Below, in pieces: positions 7,072-16,320 of a stretch of DNA of 64,000 nucleotides. How positions within the stretch are numbered: position 1 is the first letter of the stretch; each line of letters opens with the position of its first letter. The notes beneath the pieces are model-generated. The model saw nothing but the letters and a program-made list of their open reading frames with translations, did no database searches and had not been told where the DNA came from. The translations under genes were made by a program, and so were the position numbers. Source of the stretch: Rheinheimera soli (GTDB taxonomy: Bacteria; Pseudomonadota; Gammaproteobacteria; Enterobacterales; Alteromonadaceae); assembly GCF_021290985.1 (NCBI RefSeq), contig NZ_JAJOYU010000001.1:372001-436000 (forward strand), in the 5' to 3' direction.

Positions 7072-9414
7072 GTGGCATTTAATCTAACGAGAATGACAAT
7101 TTATGCCTTAGTTGCGGCTGTGGAAGAAGACTTACGCTCATTAGTAAAGGATCATATTTCTGATGAAACTACTATCGATTCTGATTTGATTGAGAAAGCA
7201 AAGACTAGAATTCAAAGAGATATTGGAGAGCTGTTCAGTGATGTAGAACTTAATGATCTGATTGACTATTTTGATCTTGGAGACACATATCAGACTATAA
7301 ATACACATCGTAGTAATTTTCCTGCACACATATCAGGTTTAATAAAAAAACTAACTCAAAAATTTGAAATCATTGTATCTATTAGAAATAGAGTTATGCA
7401 CATACGGCCATTGAATTTTGATGATTTGCCTATGGTAAGTGAGTTTTGTCAAGAAATAATAAACTTCGACCGTTCTATCAAGTGGAATAACATACAAGAT
7501 ACGATAAATAAACTAAATGAAGACCCTAGCTTTGTACTTTCTTTAGACATTATTAATTTTGATGACGACAAAGCTATAAATCATAATTTGCCAATGCCAG
7601 ATTTCGATGAAACAGGACTAATTGGTCGTGATAAAGAAGTTGAGAAAGTTAAACAACTTTGCTTAGGTGGGTTTCCGGTAATATCAATAGTCGGTGAAGG
7701 CGGTGTTGGCAAATCTGCTCTAGCTTTAAAAGTCGCTTATGAACTGATAGATGATAATTCAATATTTGATGCTGTTGTATGGGTAACATCGAAAACTACG
7801 CAGATAACTCTTAATGAGATAAAGGAAATAAAGGGTGCAATTGATAGCTCTCTTGGCGTAATTCAGGAAATTGGTAAAAATGTTGTTGGTGACGATTATA
7901 ACAATAATAATTTAGACGAAATTATTGAATATTTGGCAACATTCAAGATAGCTTTATTCATAGATAATCTTGAAACGATATTAGATGATAATATTAGACA
8001 GTTCGTTGGAGCTCTTCCGCAAGGTAGTAAAATTATAATTACATCTAGAATTGGCCTAGGTGCTTATGAATATCCTATCAAGCTTCAAGGAATTGAAGAG
8101 TCATATGCTTCACAACTTTTAAGAACAGTTGCAAAAATCAGAGGTGTAGATGCCTTATCAAAATTAAGTGAAAACATACTTCGTAGTTATGCCAACAGGA
8201 TGCATCGAAATCCAAGCTATATAAAATGGTTCGTTAGTTCAGTTCAAACTGGTTTGAATCCCGAGACAGTTCTTCAAAATTCGGATGAGTTTTTAGATTT
8301 CTGTATGTCTAATGTATATCAATATCTCTCTCATAATGCGCAACGAATGACAAAATCGATGTTATGTGCACAAGGGCTGCGAGATATGCCAGAGTTAACA
8401 TATTTAAATGACTTCGAAGCTATTCAGACACAGAAAGCAATTCAGGAATTGATGACAACGAATATGCTCTCTCAGTCATCTATTACGAAAGGGGCTAGTG
8501 TAAAAACAACATATCAATTATCAGAGCTTGCTCGCGCATACCTAGGAAAACATCACAGACCATCACAAGCTTTCCAGAAAGAGATAAGAGACAAAAGAAA
8601 TAAACTAAATTCAATGTTTGAAGATCAGATGAGTCGGAGAAAAGGGAATAAATATTCACCTGAAAATATAAACTTTAGAGACAAATCTGACAGGGTAATT
8701 GCAAGAAAGCTATATGATGCAAAAAATCATATATTAAATTCTGAGCATGACATTGCATTTGAAATACTGCAGGATGCACAGCGTCTAGCACCTGATTACT
8801 TTGAAGTTGCTCGATTTATGGCTTATTTTCACCAAAAAAGTGGCAACTACTCAGATGCTAGAGAGCAATATGAACTTGCCATCGTTCTCTCTCCAAAATC
8901 TTCTCAGTTACATTATTGGTTTGGAAAATTTTTATTACAAGACGAAGAGAATGTGGATGAAGCTGTTGAGCAATTTAGAATCGCACATGAATTAGACAGT
9001 CAATCGATAGAAGTTTCACTTGCTTTGGCTAGAGGATATCTATTCCAACATGAGTTTAACGAAACCCAGAAGATCCTAGATGTGCTGTCAGATACTATTA
9101 GTGGTGCCGATACTCACCTTGAAAAAATGTATTTTGATACAGAAATTCAAGTCTTATATAGGAGATCTGATGATTTATGTAAATCAGGAGATTATGAAAA
9201 TTCAATCATATATATGGAAAAGATGAGACATAAGTTCGATGAATTACATGAAAAATACAAAGATAAACATATACGTCAAAAACTAAGAAAATGTAATTAT
9301 ACTCTAAGTAAGATAGAAAAATCTGGGGACGCAAGTTTAAGTGCTCGAGCCAGAATAGTACTAAACTGGGTTGAATCAGAAAGTGCAAGTCCACACAGTA
9401 CTTTAGCCGAATAA
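7072..9414 (+). CDS. HEPN-NB-ARC-TPR protein (NLR-like STAND NTPase), candidate antiphage gene
   Basis: Four parts are visible. Residues 1-150 are helical with RNRVMH (105-110), an Rx4H motif as in HEPN ribonucleases, preceded by LRSLVKDHI typical of Swt1-like HEPN. Residues ~190-340 are an NB-ARC/STAND ATPase: Walker A GEGGVGKSA (208-216), Walker B ALFIDN (Asp298), and IIITSR (to 326). Residues ~340-520 look like the winged-helix part, and ~560-680 hold TPR-like repeats (DYFEVARFMAYFHQKSGNY, SQLHYWFGKFLLQ). The design, effector-NTPase-sensor, is that of bacterial Avs/NLR-like immunity proteins. GTG 7072 is chosen with AAGGA 6 bases upstream. Base use is strikingly AT-rich, with many AGA and ATA codons unlike the neighbours, indicating horizontal transfer. 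A strong terminator follows. Confidence 0.8.
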   Translation: MAFNLTRMTIYALVAAVEEDLRSLVKDHISDETTIDSDLIEKAKTRIQRDIGELFSDVELNDLIDYFDLGDTYQTINTHRSNFPAHISGLIKKLTQKFEIIVSIRNRVMHIRPLNFDDLPMVSEFCQEIINFDRSIKWNNIQDTINKLNEDPSFVLSLDIINFDDDKAINHNLPMPDFDETGLIGRDKEVEKVKQLCLGGFPVISIVGEGGVGKSALALKVAYELIDDNSIFDAVVWVTSKTTQITLNEIKEIKGAIDSSLGVIQEIGKNVVGDDYNNNNLDEIIEYLATFKIALFIDNLETILDDNIRQFVGALPQGSKIIITSRIGLGAYEYPIKLQGIEESYASQLLRTVAKIRGVDALSKLSENILRSYANRMHRNPSYIKWFVSSVQTGLNPETVLQNSDEFLDFCMSNVYQYLSHNAQRMTKSMLCAQGLRDMPELTYLNDFEAIQTQKAIQELMTTNMLSQSSITKGASVKTTYQLSELARAYLGKHHRPSQAFQKEIRDKRNKLNSMFEDQMSRRKGNKYSPENINFRDKSDRVIARKLYDAKNHILNSEHDIAFEILQDAQRLAPDYFEVARFMAYFHQKSGNYSDAREQYELAIVLSPKSSQLHYWFGKFLLQDEENVDEAVEQFRIAHELDSQSIEVSLALARGYLFQHEFNETQKILDVLSDTISGADTHLEKMYFDTEIQVLYRRSDDLCKSGDYENSIIYMEKMRHKFDELHEKYKDKHIRQKLRKCNYTLSKIEKSGDASLSARARIVLNWVESESASPHSTLAE

Positions 9415-9431
9415 TCAACTCATCAGATAAC

Positions 9432-9464
9432 AAAAAAGCGAACCTTTGAAAGGTTCGCTTTTTT
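9432..9464 (+). terminator. Terminator after the NB-ARC gene
   Basis: A 15-base-pair perfect stem (AAAAAAGCGAACCTT and its complement) with loop TGA and a run of six T. The flanking A and T runs let it work from either side. Confidence 0.92.
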
Positions 9465-9565
9465 GGTTTGAGTGCCAAATATAATTAAAGTAGTTTTGAC
9501 CCACCCTGCAGTCAATAACTATATACCACCTGCAATCAGCTAAACCCGACCGTAGTTGGCAAACT

Positions 9566-9607
9566 GGGGTCAGAGCCAAACCGCTGCGCGGTGTTGGATC
9601 TGACCCC
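9566..9607. repeat. REP-like palindrome next to gcvP
   Basis: GGGGTCAGA (9566-9574) pairs with TCTGACCCC (9599-9607), and the interior CCAAACCG pairs imperfectly with CGGTGTTGG. GGGGTCAGA ... TCTGACCCC palindromes are a recurrent intergenic type in gammaproteobacteria, often mobilised by REP-associated transposases. It lies 6 bases past the gcvP stop and could also protect the 3' end of its mRNA. Confidence 0.65.
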
Positions 9608-9613
9608 TTTCAA

Positions 9614-12505
9614 TTACCGATAATCTTCCGGGCTTGGGCAAGCACACATCAGGTTGCGGTCGCCGTATACGTCGTCGATACGGGTGACTGTTGGCCAGAA
9701 TTTGTTTTCTGCCACGTACTGTGCAGGGAATGCAGCGTACTGACGCTCGTATGGGCGGTCCCAGCTTGGGTCGAAAATATCTTCCATGGTGTGAGGTGCG
9801 AAGTGCAGTGGGTTGTTGTCTGCAGTCCACTCCCCTGCTTCTACCTTAGCAATTTCATTGCGGATAGAAGTCATGGCGGTGATAAATTTGTCCAGTTCCA
9901 CTTTGCTTTCAGACTCAGTAGGCTCGATCATCAGCGTGCCGGCTACCGGGAATGACATAGTTGGGGCGTGGAAGCCGTAGTCCATTAAACGTTTGGCGAT
10001 GTCCATTTCGGTGACGCCGGTTTTCTCTTTTAATGGACGCATGTCGATAATACATTCGTGCGCTACGCGGCCGTTGGTACCGACGTACAACACAGGGAAC
10101 AGGTCGCCCAGTTTTTTCGCCATGTAGTTAGCGCTTAAAATCGCCATTTCAGTGGCTTGACGTAAACCGTCGCCGCCCATCATTTTGATGTACATCCAGC
10201 TGATTGGCAGAATACCTGCGCTACCAAATGGTGCTGCAGATACTGCGCCGTTGTTTGCGCCAGTGCCTTCAATTTTAACGACAGCGTGGTTTGGCATAAA
10301 CGGAGCCAATTGTTTCTTCACACCAATAGGACCCATACCTGGGCCGCCACCGCCGTGAGGAATACAGAAGGTTTTGTGCAGGTTTAAATGCGATACGTCA
10401 GCGCCGATAAAGCCAGGAGAAGTAATACCTACCTGAGCGTTCATGTTGGCGCCGTCCATATACACCTGGCCACCGTGCGCGTGAACTATGTCACACAGCT
10501 CGCGGATAGACTCTTCAAACACACCGTGTGTGGAAGGGTAAGTCACCATAATGGCAGCTAACTTGTCTGATACGGCTTCGGCTTTGGCTTTTAAATCGGC
10601 CATGTCGATGTTGCCACTCTTATCGCAATCAACCAGTACTACTTCAAAGCAAGCCATAGCTGCTGTTGCAGGGTTAGTACCGTGTGCAGACACAGGAATT
10701 AAACAGACGTTACGGTGTGAATCGCCGCGGCTTTCGTGGTATTTACGAATAGCGATCATACCAGCGTATTCGCCTTGTGCGCCTGAGTTTGGTTGCATAG
10801 ACACAGCGTCGTAGCCAGTGATGTCGACTAACCAGTTGGCCAGCTCGCCAATCATGTCGTAGTAACCTTCAGCCTGGTCGCGTGGCACGAACGGGTGCAA
10901 GGACCCGAATTCTGGCCAGGTGACCGGGATCATTTCGGCTGTAGCGTTTAACTTCATGGTGCACGAACCTAAAGAGATCATTGAGTGGTTCAGTGCTAAG
11001 TCTTTGTTTTCCAGCTTTTTGATATAACGCAGCATTTCAGTTTCGCTGTGGTACTGGTTAAATACCGGGTGCGTTAAGTACTTAGAAGTACGAACCAGGT
11101 CAGCAGGAATAGAGTTTGAGCCTTTAGCTACGATGTCAGCATCTAACTTAGTGACATCTAAGCCATGACCAGCGCCTAGAACTATATCAAACAGCTGAGC
11201 GATATCAGAAGCGCTCGTCATTTCGTTAAAGCTTACGCTTAAGCTATCGGCGATATCAGTACGTAAGTTCACTTCAGCGGCGATAGCGCGGGCTACAACA
11301 GCAGCACGGTCAGCCACTTTAAAGGTCACAGTATCAAACCAGCTGTTGTGTACTAAAGACACGCCTTTGGCTTGTAAGCCAGCTGCAAATACGTCGGCAG
11401 AACGGTGAATACGCTGCGCGATGTTTTTCAGGCCTTCAGGACCGTGGTACACAGCGAAGAAAGACGCCATGTTCGCCAGTAACACCTGTGCAGTACAGAT
11501 GTTGGAGTTGGCTTTTTCACGACGGATATGCTGTTCACGGGTTTGCATTGCCATACGCAGCGCCTGATTACCACGACGGTCTTTCGACACACCTATGATA
11601 CGGCCTGGCATAGAACGTTTGTAATCGTCACGGGTAGCGAAGAATGCTGAGTGTGGGCCACCAAAAGCCATAGGCACACCAAAACGCTGGGCAGAACCTA
11701 AAACTACGTCTGCGCCTAATTCGCCCGGAGATTTTAATAACAATAAGCTCATCATGTCAGAAGCTACTGCTACGACGGCTTTTTTCGCTTGTAAGGCAGC
11801 GATTAAAGCACTGTCGTCACGCACTTCACCAGTCGTTGAAGGGTACTGTAATAAAGCACCAAAGACGTCGTGGTTTACTGCGTCAGTGGCTTTGCCAATG
11901 ATCACGTCAAAACCAAACATTTCCGCACGGGTACGCACTACGTCAATAGTTTGTGGGTGCACGTCGTCAGCGATGAAGTAAGTGTTAGCTTTGCTTTTTG
12001 CGACACGTTTGGCCAGCGCCATAGCTTCAGCAGCTGCAGTGGCTTCGTCCAGTAATGAAGCAGATGCCAGCTCCATACCTGTTAAATCTAAAGAAATTTG
12101 TTGGAAGTTCAGCAGAGCTTCTAAACGGCCCTGAGCAATTTCCGGCTGGTATGGGGTGTACGCAGTGTACCAGCCCGGGTTTTCTAACACGTTACGTAAA
12201 ATTACGTTGGGTGTCAGTGTTGGGTGGTAGCCCATACCAATGTAGCTTTTGAACATTTTGTTTTTGTTCGCAGCAGCTTTTAAGTACGCCAGAGCGTCCG
12301 CTTCAGTTGTGGATTCACCAGTTGCCAATGGCTTTGGCAGGCGAATGGAAGCAGGCACAGTTTGTGCGATCAGCTCTTCCATGCTGCTTACGCCTAATTC
12401 AGCCAGCATAGCTGCTGTTTCGTTAGCGTCCGGGCCTATATGGCGTTGAATAAATTCCTGATGGTTCGCAAGTTGCGACAGGGTTTTCACAGCTGAAGTG
12501 GTCAT
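9614..12505 (-). CDS. gcvP: Glycine dehydrogenase (decarboxylating), P protein
   Basis: At 963 residues this is a full-length P protein of the glycine cleavage system. It decarboxylates glycine and passes the aminomethyl group to lipoyl-GcvH in the cytoplasm. The PLP lysine is K711 in [16 protein letters not shown], and the glycine-rich run GGGGPGMGP follows it. The N-terminal half ([21 protein letters not shown]) is the non-catalytic homologous half. AGGA lies about 10 bases before ATG 12505. Unlike the compact gcvTHP operon of E. coli, gcvP is separated from gcvH by about 540 bases holding a terminator and repeats, so it probably has its own promoter. Confidence 0.97.
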   Translation of the reverse strand: MTTSAVKTLSQLANHQEFIQRHIGPDANETAAMLAELGVSSMEELIAQTVPASIRLPKPLATGESTTEADALAYLKAAANKNKMFKSYIGMGYHPTLTPNVILRNVLENPGWYTAYTPYQPEIAQGRLEALLNFQQISLDLTGMELASASLLDEATAAAEAMALAKRVAKSKANTYFIADDVHPQTIDVVRTRAEMFGFDVIIGKATDAVNHDVFGALLQYPSTTGEVRDDSALIAALQAKKAVVAVASDMMSLLLLKSPGELGADVVLGSAQRFGVPMAFGGPHSAFFATRDDYKRSMPGRIIGVSKDRRGNQALRMAMQTREQHIRREKANSNICTAQVLLANMASFFAVYHGPEGLKNIAQRIHRSADVFAAGLQAKGVSLVHNSWFDTVTFKVADRAAVVARAIAAEVNLRTDIADSLSVSFNEMTSASDIAQLFDIVLGAGHGLDVTKLDADIVAKGSNSIPADLVRTSKYLTHPVFNQYHSETEMLRYIKKLENKDLALNHSMISLGSCTMKLNATAEMIPVTWPEFGSLHPFVPRDQAEGYYDMIGELANWLVDITGYDAVSMQPNSGAQGEYAGMIAIRKYHESRGDSHRNVCLIPVSAHGTNPATAAMACFEVVLVDCDKSGNIDMADLKAKAEAVSDKLAAIMVTYPSTHGVFEESIRELCDIVHAHGGQVYMDGANMNAQVGITSPGFIGADVSHLNLHKTFCIPHGGGGPGMGPIGVKKQLAPFMPNHAVVKIEGTGANNGAVSAAPFGSAGILPISWMYIKMMGGDGLRQATEMAILSANYMAKKLGDLFPVLYVGTNGRVAHECIIDMRPLKEKTGVTEMDIAKRLMDYGFHAPTMSFPVAGTLMIEPTESESKVELDKFITAMTSIRNEIAKVEAGEWTADNNPLHFAPHTMEDIFDPSWDRPYERQYAAFPAQYVAENKFWPTVTRIDDVYGDRNLMCACPSPEDYR

Positions 12506-12597
12506 GCCTTGAAGTTCCTAAATGGTCTTAACAATATGCTGGATGTTTACGAACAGTGTCGGGTTTTGGCCCACCTGTTTGTAAAATCCCTGTTGGG

Positions 12598-12975
12598 GTT
12601 GCGGGCGGGGTAAACCCCGCCCCTACAAAACCCGTTTATTTATTCGTTCTAACCCAACCTTTTACGGTTGGACCGCCTATGTCTGTGTTTCGACATCTGC
12701 GGTTTTGTTGGGGTTGTTACGGGCGGGGTAAACCCCGCCCCTACAAAACCCGTTTATTTACTCGTTCTAACCCAACCTTTTGCGATTGGACCGCCTACGT
12801 CTATCTATCGACATCTGCGTTTTGTTGGGTCTGTTGCGGGCGGGGGTAAACCCCGCCCCTACAATGCCCGTTTATATCAGCGCGTTATCAGATATCCGTA
12901 GGGGCGAGGCTTGTCCTCGCCCGTCTATTCGGTTTAATCCGATGCTCGGGCGGGGGTAAACCCTGCCCCTACAAT
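12598..12975. repeat. Array of REP-like palindromes with a ~117-base period
   Basis: Palindromes GGGCGGGG-TAAA-CCCCGCCC plus CTACAA start at 12603, 12721, 12838 and 12948, with one in reverse orientation at 12898-12923. The first three are embedded in near-identical units (118 and 117 bases apart) that also share CCCGTTTATT, TCTAACCCAACCTTTT and GGACCGCCTA. Short open frames here are by-products of the repeats. Related palindromes recur at 20209, 20296, 23968 and 56780. Confidence 0.85.
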
Positions 12976-13001
12976 TTCTGCCTAACGTTTATCTACAAAT
13001 T

Positions 13002-13027
13002 AAAAGCCCTGTGCAAACAGGGCTTTT
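13002..13027 (-). terminator. Terminator after gcvH
   Basis: AAAAGCCCTG (13002-13011), loop of six, CAGGGCTTTT (13018-13027); on the minus strand it ends in TTTT AATTT. It closes the gcvT-gcvH transcript 20 bases after the gcvH stop. Confidence 0.85.
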
Positions 13028-13047
13028 ATATTTATTTTTCAATCGAC

Positions 13048-13437
13048 TTATTCTGAGTCAACAACGCTCTGGTAACCAGCGGCGTCTAATAAGCCTGCCA
13101 GTTCAGATTCGTCAGAAATCTTGATTTTGAACATCCAGCCGTCACCGTATGGTGCGCTGTTAACCAGCTCTGGAGAATCGTTTAATGCATCGTTTACTGC
13201 AACGATTTCGCCAGATACCGGAGCGTAGATGTCTGATGCTGCTTTTACAGACTCAGCTACAGCTACGTCGTCGCCCTGAGCAACTACATCACCAACGTCT
13301 GGTAATTCAACAAATACCATGTCACCTAACAGGTCCTGAGCGTGCTCAGAGATACCTACGGTGAAAACGCCATTGCCTTCGTCACGAACCCATTCGTGTG
13401 ACGGAGCGTACTTTAATTCGTTAGGGATGTTGCTCAT
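13048..13437 (-). CDS. gcvH: Glycine cleavage system H protein
   Basis: A 129-residue lipoyl carrier. The lipoylated residue is K65 in [16 protein letters not shown], inside the usual beta-hairpin; the N-terminus [22 protein letters not shown] is canonical. It shuttles the aminomethyl group between GcvP and GcvT and hydrogen to lipoamide dehydrogenase. Length equals the family norm. It follows gcvT by 199 bases and is followed by a terminator. AGGAATTT-type purines lie before ATG 13437. Confidence 0.97.
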   Translation of the reverse strand: MSNIPNELKYAPSHEWVRDEGNGVFTVGISEHAQDLLGDMVFVELPDVGDVVAQGDDVAVAESVKAASDIYAPVSGEIVAVNDALNDSPELVNSAPYGDGWMFKIKISDESELAGLLDAAGYQSVVDSE

Positions 13438-13502
13438 TTTAAATTCCTTAAATCAGACCTTGGTGGCTTTTAGTTATCTGTTTAAACATCTGCTAGTTAG
13501 AC

Positions 13503-13568
13503 CGCAGCCAGTCTACTGACTGGTTCTGGCAAACAACATAGCGAAGCTATGCTTTTGCCGCAAGCTTA
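13503..13568. repeat. Structured spacer between gcvT and gcvH
   Basis: GGCAAA (13528-13533) pairs with TTTTGCC at 13553-13559, enclosing CATAGC-GAA-GCTATG (13537-13551), and a small CCAGT/ACTGG pair sits just before. The folded RNA would include a UUCG-type loop on the transcribed strand. It could set the relative stability of gcvT and gcvH mRNA. No gene is seen in the 199-base gap. Confidence 0.5.
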
Positions 13569-13636
13569 AGGCAGCTCACCTTATCTGTTTATTTCTTAGA
13601 CAAAAACGTTTCAGATAAAGCAAGCCACTGTATTTA

Positions 13637-14716
13637 TTAAATTACTTTTTTACCCATACGAACAAAGTTAGGCTTCACTACTTTTACCTGAACCAGCTTG
13701 CCACGGATATCCACTTCGGCTGTGTCGCCAGTTGACGCTGGTACACGGGCCATAGCGATACTGAAACCTAAAGTAGGTGAGAAAGTACCAGAGGTGATTT
13801 CGCCTTCGCCGCCTTCAGTTACAACTTTCTGGCCGTGACGTAATACGCCTTTTTGTTCCATCACTAAACCTACCAGCTTCATAGTGCCGGCAGCTTTTTG
13901 TTGTTCCAGTGCAGCACGGCCAATAAAGTTACGGTCGCTTGGTTCCCACGCTATAGTCCAGCCCATGTTGGCTGCCAGCGGAGATACGGTTTCGTCCATA
14001 TCCTGGCCATACAGGTTCATACCTGCTTCTAAACGTAAGGTGTCACGAGCGCCTAAACCAGCAGGTTTTACACCAGCATCCAGCAGTTTTTGCCAGAAGT
14101 CAGCGGCTTCTTCGTTTGGTAAAGAGATTTCGTAACCGTCTTCGCCTGTGTAGCCAGTCGTAGCAATAAACAGAGAACCCGCCTGAACACCAAAAAATGG
14201 CTTCATACCAGCAACAGCAGCTTTTTGCTCTTCAGTTAATAAGGTGGCTACTTTGGCTTTAGCTTGTGGGCCTTGCACTGCAATCATGGCGAACTCTGGA
14301 CGTTCGGTTACAGTGACATTAAATTCGGCTGCTTGTTTGTTGATCCAGGCCAGATCGTTTTCACGGGTGGCTGAGTTCACTACTAAGCGGAAGAAGTCTT
14401 CGGCAAGGAAATACACGATCAAATCGTCAATCACGCCACCAGCTTCGTTTAACATGCCGCTGTATAAGGCTTTGCCTGACACAGTCAGTTTGTTTACGTC
14501 GTTGGCGAGTAAATAACGCAGGAAATTACGGGTGTTTGGCCCTTGCAGGTCAACGATAGTCATGTGAGAGACGTCGAACATACCAGCGTCCTGGCGGACA
14601 TTGTGGTGCTCTTCAATTTGTGAACCGTAGTTCAGCGGCATATCCCAGCCGTGAAAGTCCACCATCTTTGCGCCACATTCTACATGCTTGGCGAATAATA
14701 CTGTTTTTTGGGCCAT
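13637..14716 (-). CDS. gcvT: Aminomethyltransferase, T protein of glycine cleavage
   Basis: A 359-residue tetrahydrofolate-dependent T protein that releases ammonia and forms methylene-THF from the aminomethyl group on GcvH. Visible family blocks are [35 protein letters not shown] at the N-terminus, with the catalytic Asp in the YTGEDGYE region (residues ~196-203), and [14 protein letters not shown]. Size equals the family norm. It is the first gene of the gcvT-gcvH transcript; a MITE-like element occupies its upstream region. Confidence 0.97.
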   Translation of the reverse strand: MAQKTVLFAKHVECGAKMVDFHGWDMPLNYGSQIEEHHNVRQDAGMFDVSHMTIVDLQGPNTRNFLRYLLANDVNKLTVSGKALYSGMLNEAGGVIDDLIVYFLAEDFFRLVVNSATRENDLAWINKQAAEFNVTVTERPEFAMIAVQGPQAKAKVATLLTEEQKAAVAGMKPFFGVQAGSLFIATTGYTGEDGYEISLPNEEAADFWQKLLDAGVKPAGLGARDTLRLEAGMNLYGQDMDETVSPLAANMGWTIAWEPSDRNFIGRAALEQQKAAGTMKLVGLVMEQKGVLRHGQKVVTEGGEGEITSGTFSPTLGFSIAMARVPASTGDTAEVDIRGKLVQVKVVKPNFVRMGKKVI

Positions 14717-14736
14717 CTGTTTTTCCCCAGTTTTTT

Positions 14737-14855
14737 ACCGTCGTATTTGAAGCTACAGCTTTGTTGACTGCACCATCTCGCCCCAGTTACATAGGTGACT
14801 ATGCTCCTGGGGTCTCACGGCTTGTCGCCTCGCCGTAACTTCAAACTACTTAGGT
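14737..14855. mobile_element. MITE-like element with terminal inverted repeats
   Basis: The left end ACCGTCGTATTTGAAGCTAC (14737 on) and the right end, read on the other strand as ACCTAAGTAGTTTGAAGTTAC (from 14855), match over about 23 bases with a few differences. The 119-base interior has no gene and folds with CCCCAG (near 14782) pairing with CTGGGG (near 14808). A single end-like copy occurs at 20149-20163. No transposase is in the window. It sits in the gcvT leader, so it may end up in the mRNA. Confidence 0.6.
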
Positions 14856-14992
14856 AATTATGCTGCCGAAGCAGTCAATAAATTCTGGCCTGCGCTGCTG
14901 GAGCTTTTCAGGCCGCGTGAACAACAGGAACTTGTCATCAGTCAGTCACAGAAATCTGCTTATAACCATATGACACTTTTAAGATGAACCGG

Positions 14993-14998
14993 ATTATA
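14993..14998 (-). promoter_or_regulatory. Possible -10 box for gcvT
   Basis: A perfect TATAAT is read on the minus strand at 14998-14993, with TTGGCC about 15 bases upstream (15019-15014) as a poor -35. It would give a leader of about 275 bases running through the MITE-like element. No other feature is seen in 14856-15100. Confidence 0.35.
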
Positions 14999-15103
14999 AC
15001 CGATGGGGCCAGAGGCCAACAGCCCCTTTTGGATTAGATTTAATAATGCGAATAGCAGGGCTATAGCAACTAACCCTGCCATTTTAGGCCTTTTAACAGC
15101 CTA

Positions 15104-16309
15104 TTACTTGGCTGTAGGCCTTGCTACTGCTGGCAAGTCACCAGAATCGCCTAAAGCCGCAGCCATTATTTTTTGTTTTACGAAAGGCAATTTGTCGGTA
15201 AGCTTCATTCCTAGCCCACGCACTAATTTCAGCACTGGGTTTTGCCGGCCAAAACCTTGTTTAAAGGCTTCCATAGCGGCGATCAGGGTTTGTGCTTCAG
15301 CTTTGCGCCAGCGTTCGTAACTTCTCAGCATACGTTCTTCATTAATTGGCTTTTGCGCACTGATTTGCTGACTTATTAGTTCTGCTAATGCGGCAACGTC
15401 CATTAAACCCAGGTTCATGCCCTGCCCCGCCAATGGGTGAATCGTATGGGCAGCGTCGGCCACCAGCACAGTTTTATTCAGCACCCATTCGCTGGCATAA
15501 CGCATTTTCAGCGGGTAGCTGTTAAGTAGTGACTCAAGCTGCAACAGGCCTAATACCGAATTGCTGGCTGCCGTTAAGGCTTTATTAAATTGCTCGGCTG
15601 GCATGGCTTGTAATTCAGCGGCTTGCTCCGGGCTGGTACTCCAGACAATAGAAACCAGATTCGGGTCAGCCAATGGCAATAACGCCAGCGGGCCTGTCGG
15701 TAAAAACACCTGACGAGCACAGCGTTGATGAGGTTCAGTAGTGCGGATTTGCGCTACCAAGGCCTGATGCTGATAATCCCAAAAAGCGATAGGCATTTGT
15801 AATTGCTGACGGACAAAAGAGTTAGCGCCATCAGCTGCCACCAGCAGTTTGCATAGGATCGGGCTTTGGTCGTGCAGCGTCAGCAGGTTTTGCTGTTCGC
15901 TATTGCTGATATTTAGAATGCTGCTTTGAAACAGGCAACTGACATTGGTTTTGCTTTTCAGTTTGCTGTAAAGCACGGCACGCAGCTCTTCGTTATCCAC
16001 TATCCAGCCAAGCTCGTCACAACCTTGTTCCAGCGCAGAAAACTCAATACGGCCAAAACTGTCAGCTTCCCATACTTTCATATCGGTGTAAGGCGCAGCT
16101 GATGTTAAATCCTGCCAAACGCCAAGCTGGCTCAATAGTCGTTTTGATGCCTGATTCAGCGCGCTAACCCGTTTTAAGCTGGGTGCTATAAGCTCTGGCG
16201 CCGGTTCTTTATCCAGTACTGCAATTTTAAGCGGTGAGTCGGCAAGTAAAAGGGCAAGCGTTAAACCTGCACTGCCTGCGCCGACTATAGAAACATCATA
16301 TTCCTGCAT
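15104..16309 (-). CDS. ubiI: FAD-dependent 2-octaprenylphenol hydroxylase UbiI
   Basis: A UbiH/COQ6-type flavoprotein monooxygenase: FAD Rossmann start VSIVGAGSAGLTLALLLAD, the mid-protein AADGANSFVRQQL (DG motif), and VLVADAAHTIHPLAGQGMNLGLMD (GD-type motif with family sequence HPLAGQGxN). It hydroxylates a ring carbon in aerobic ubiquinone synthesis at the inner membrane. The identity as ubiI (visC) rather than ubiF comes from its place after ubiH, pepP and ygfB, as in E. coli; sequence alone would not separate the paralogues. It follows ubiH by 11 bases. A GC hairpin at about 15056-15078 may be its terminator. Confidence 0.88.
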   Translation of the reverse strand: MQEYDVSIVGAGSAGLTLALLLADSPLKIAVLDKEPAPELIAPSLKRVSALNQASKRLLSQLGVWQDLTSAAPYTDMKVWEADSFGRIEFSALEQGCDELGWIVDNEELRAVLYSKLKSKTNVSCLFQSSILNISNSEQQNLLTLHDQSPILCKLLVAADGANSFVRQQLQMPIAFWDYQHQALVAQIRTTEPHQRCARQVFLPTGPLALLPLADPNLVSIVWSTSPEQAAELQAMPAEQFNKALTAASNSVLGLLQLESLLNSYPLKMRYASEWVLNKTVLVADAAHTIHPLAGQGMNLGLMDVAALAELISQQISAQKPINEERMLRSYERWRKAEAQTLIAAMEAFKQGFGRQNPVLKLVRGLGMKLTDKLPFVKQKIMAAALGDSGDLPAVARPTAK

Positions 16310-16320
16310 AATTCTCTCTG

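Noticed and set aside
1424-9470. Prophage or integrative element
   Set aside because: No integrase, phage structural gene or att-like repeats were seen.
12556-12901. Two overlapping plus-strand open frames of 77-97 codons with repeated CGRGKPRPYKTRL
   Set aside because: The repeated peptide comes from the REP-like repeat units; no ribosome site and no family.
14717-15000. Glycine riboswitch in the gcvT leader
   Set aside because: The minus-strand leader lacks the conserved aptamer cores; what is there is a MITE-like element with inverted ends.
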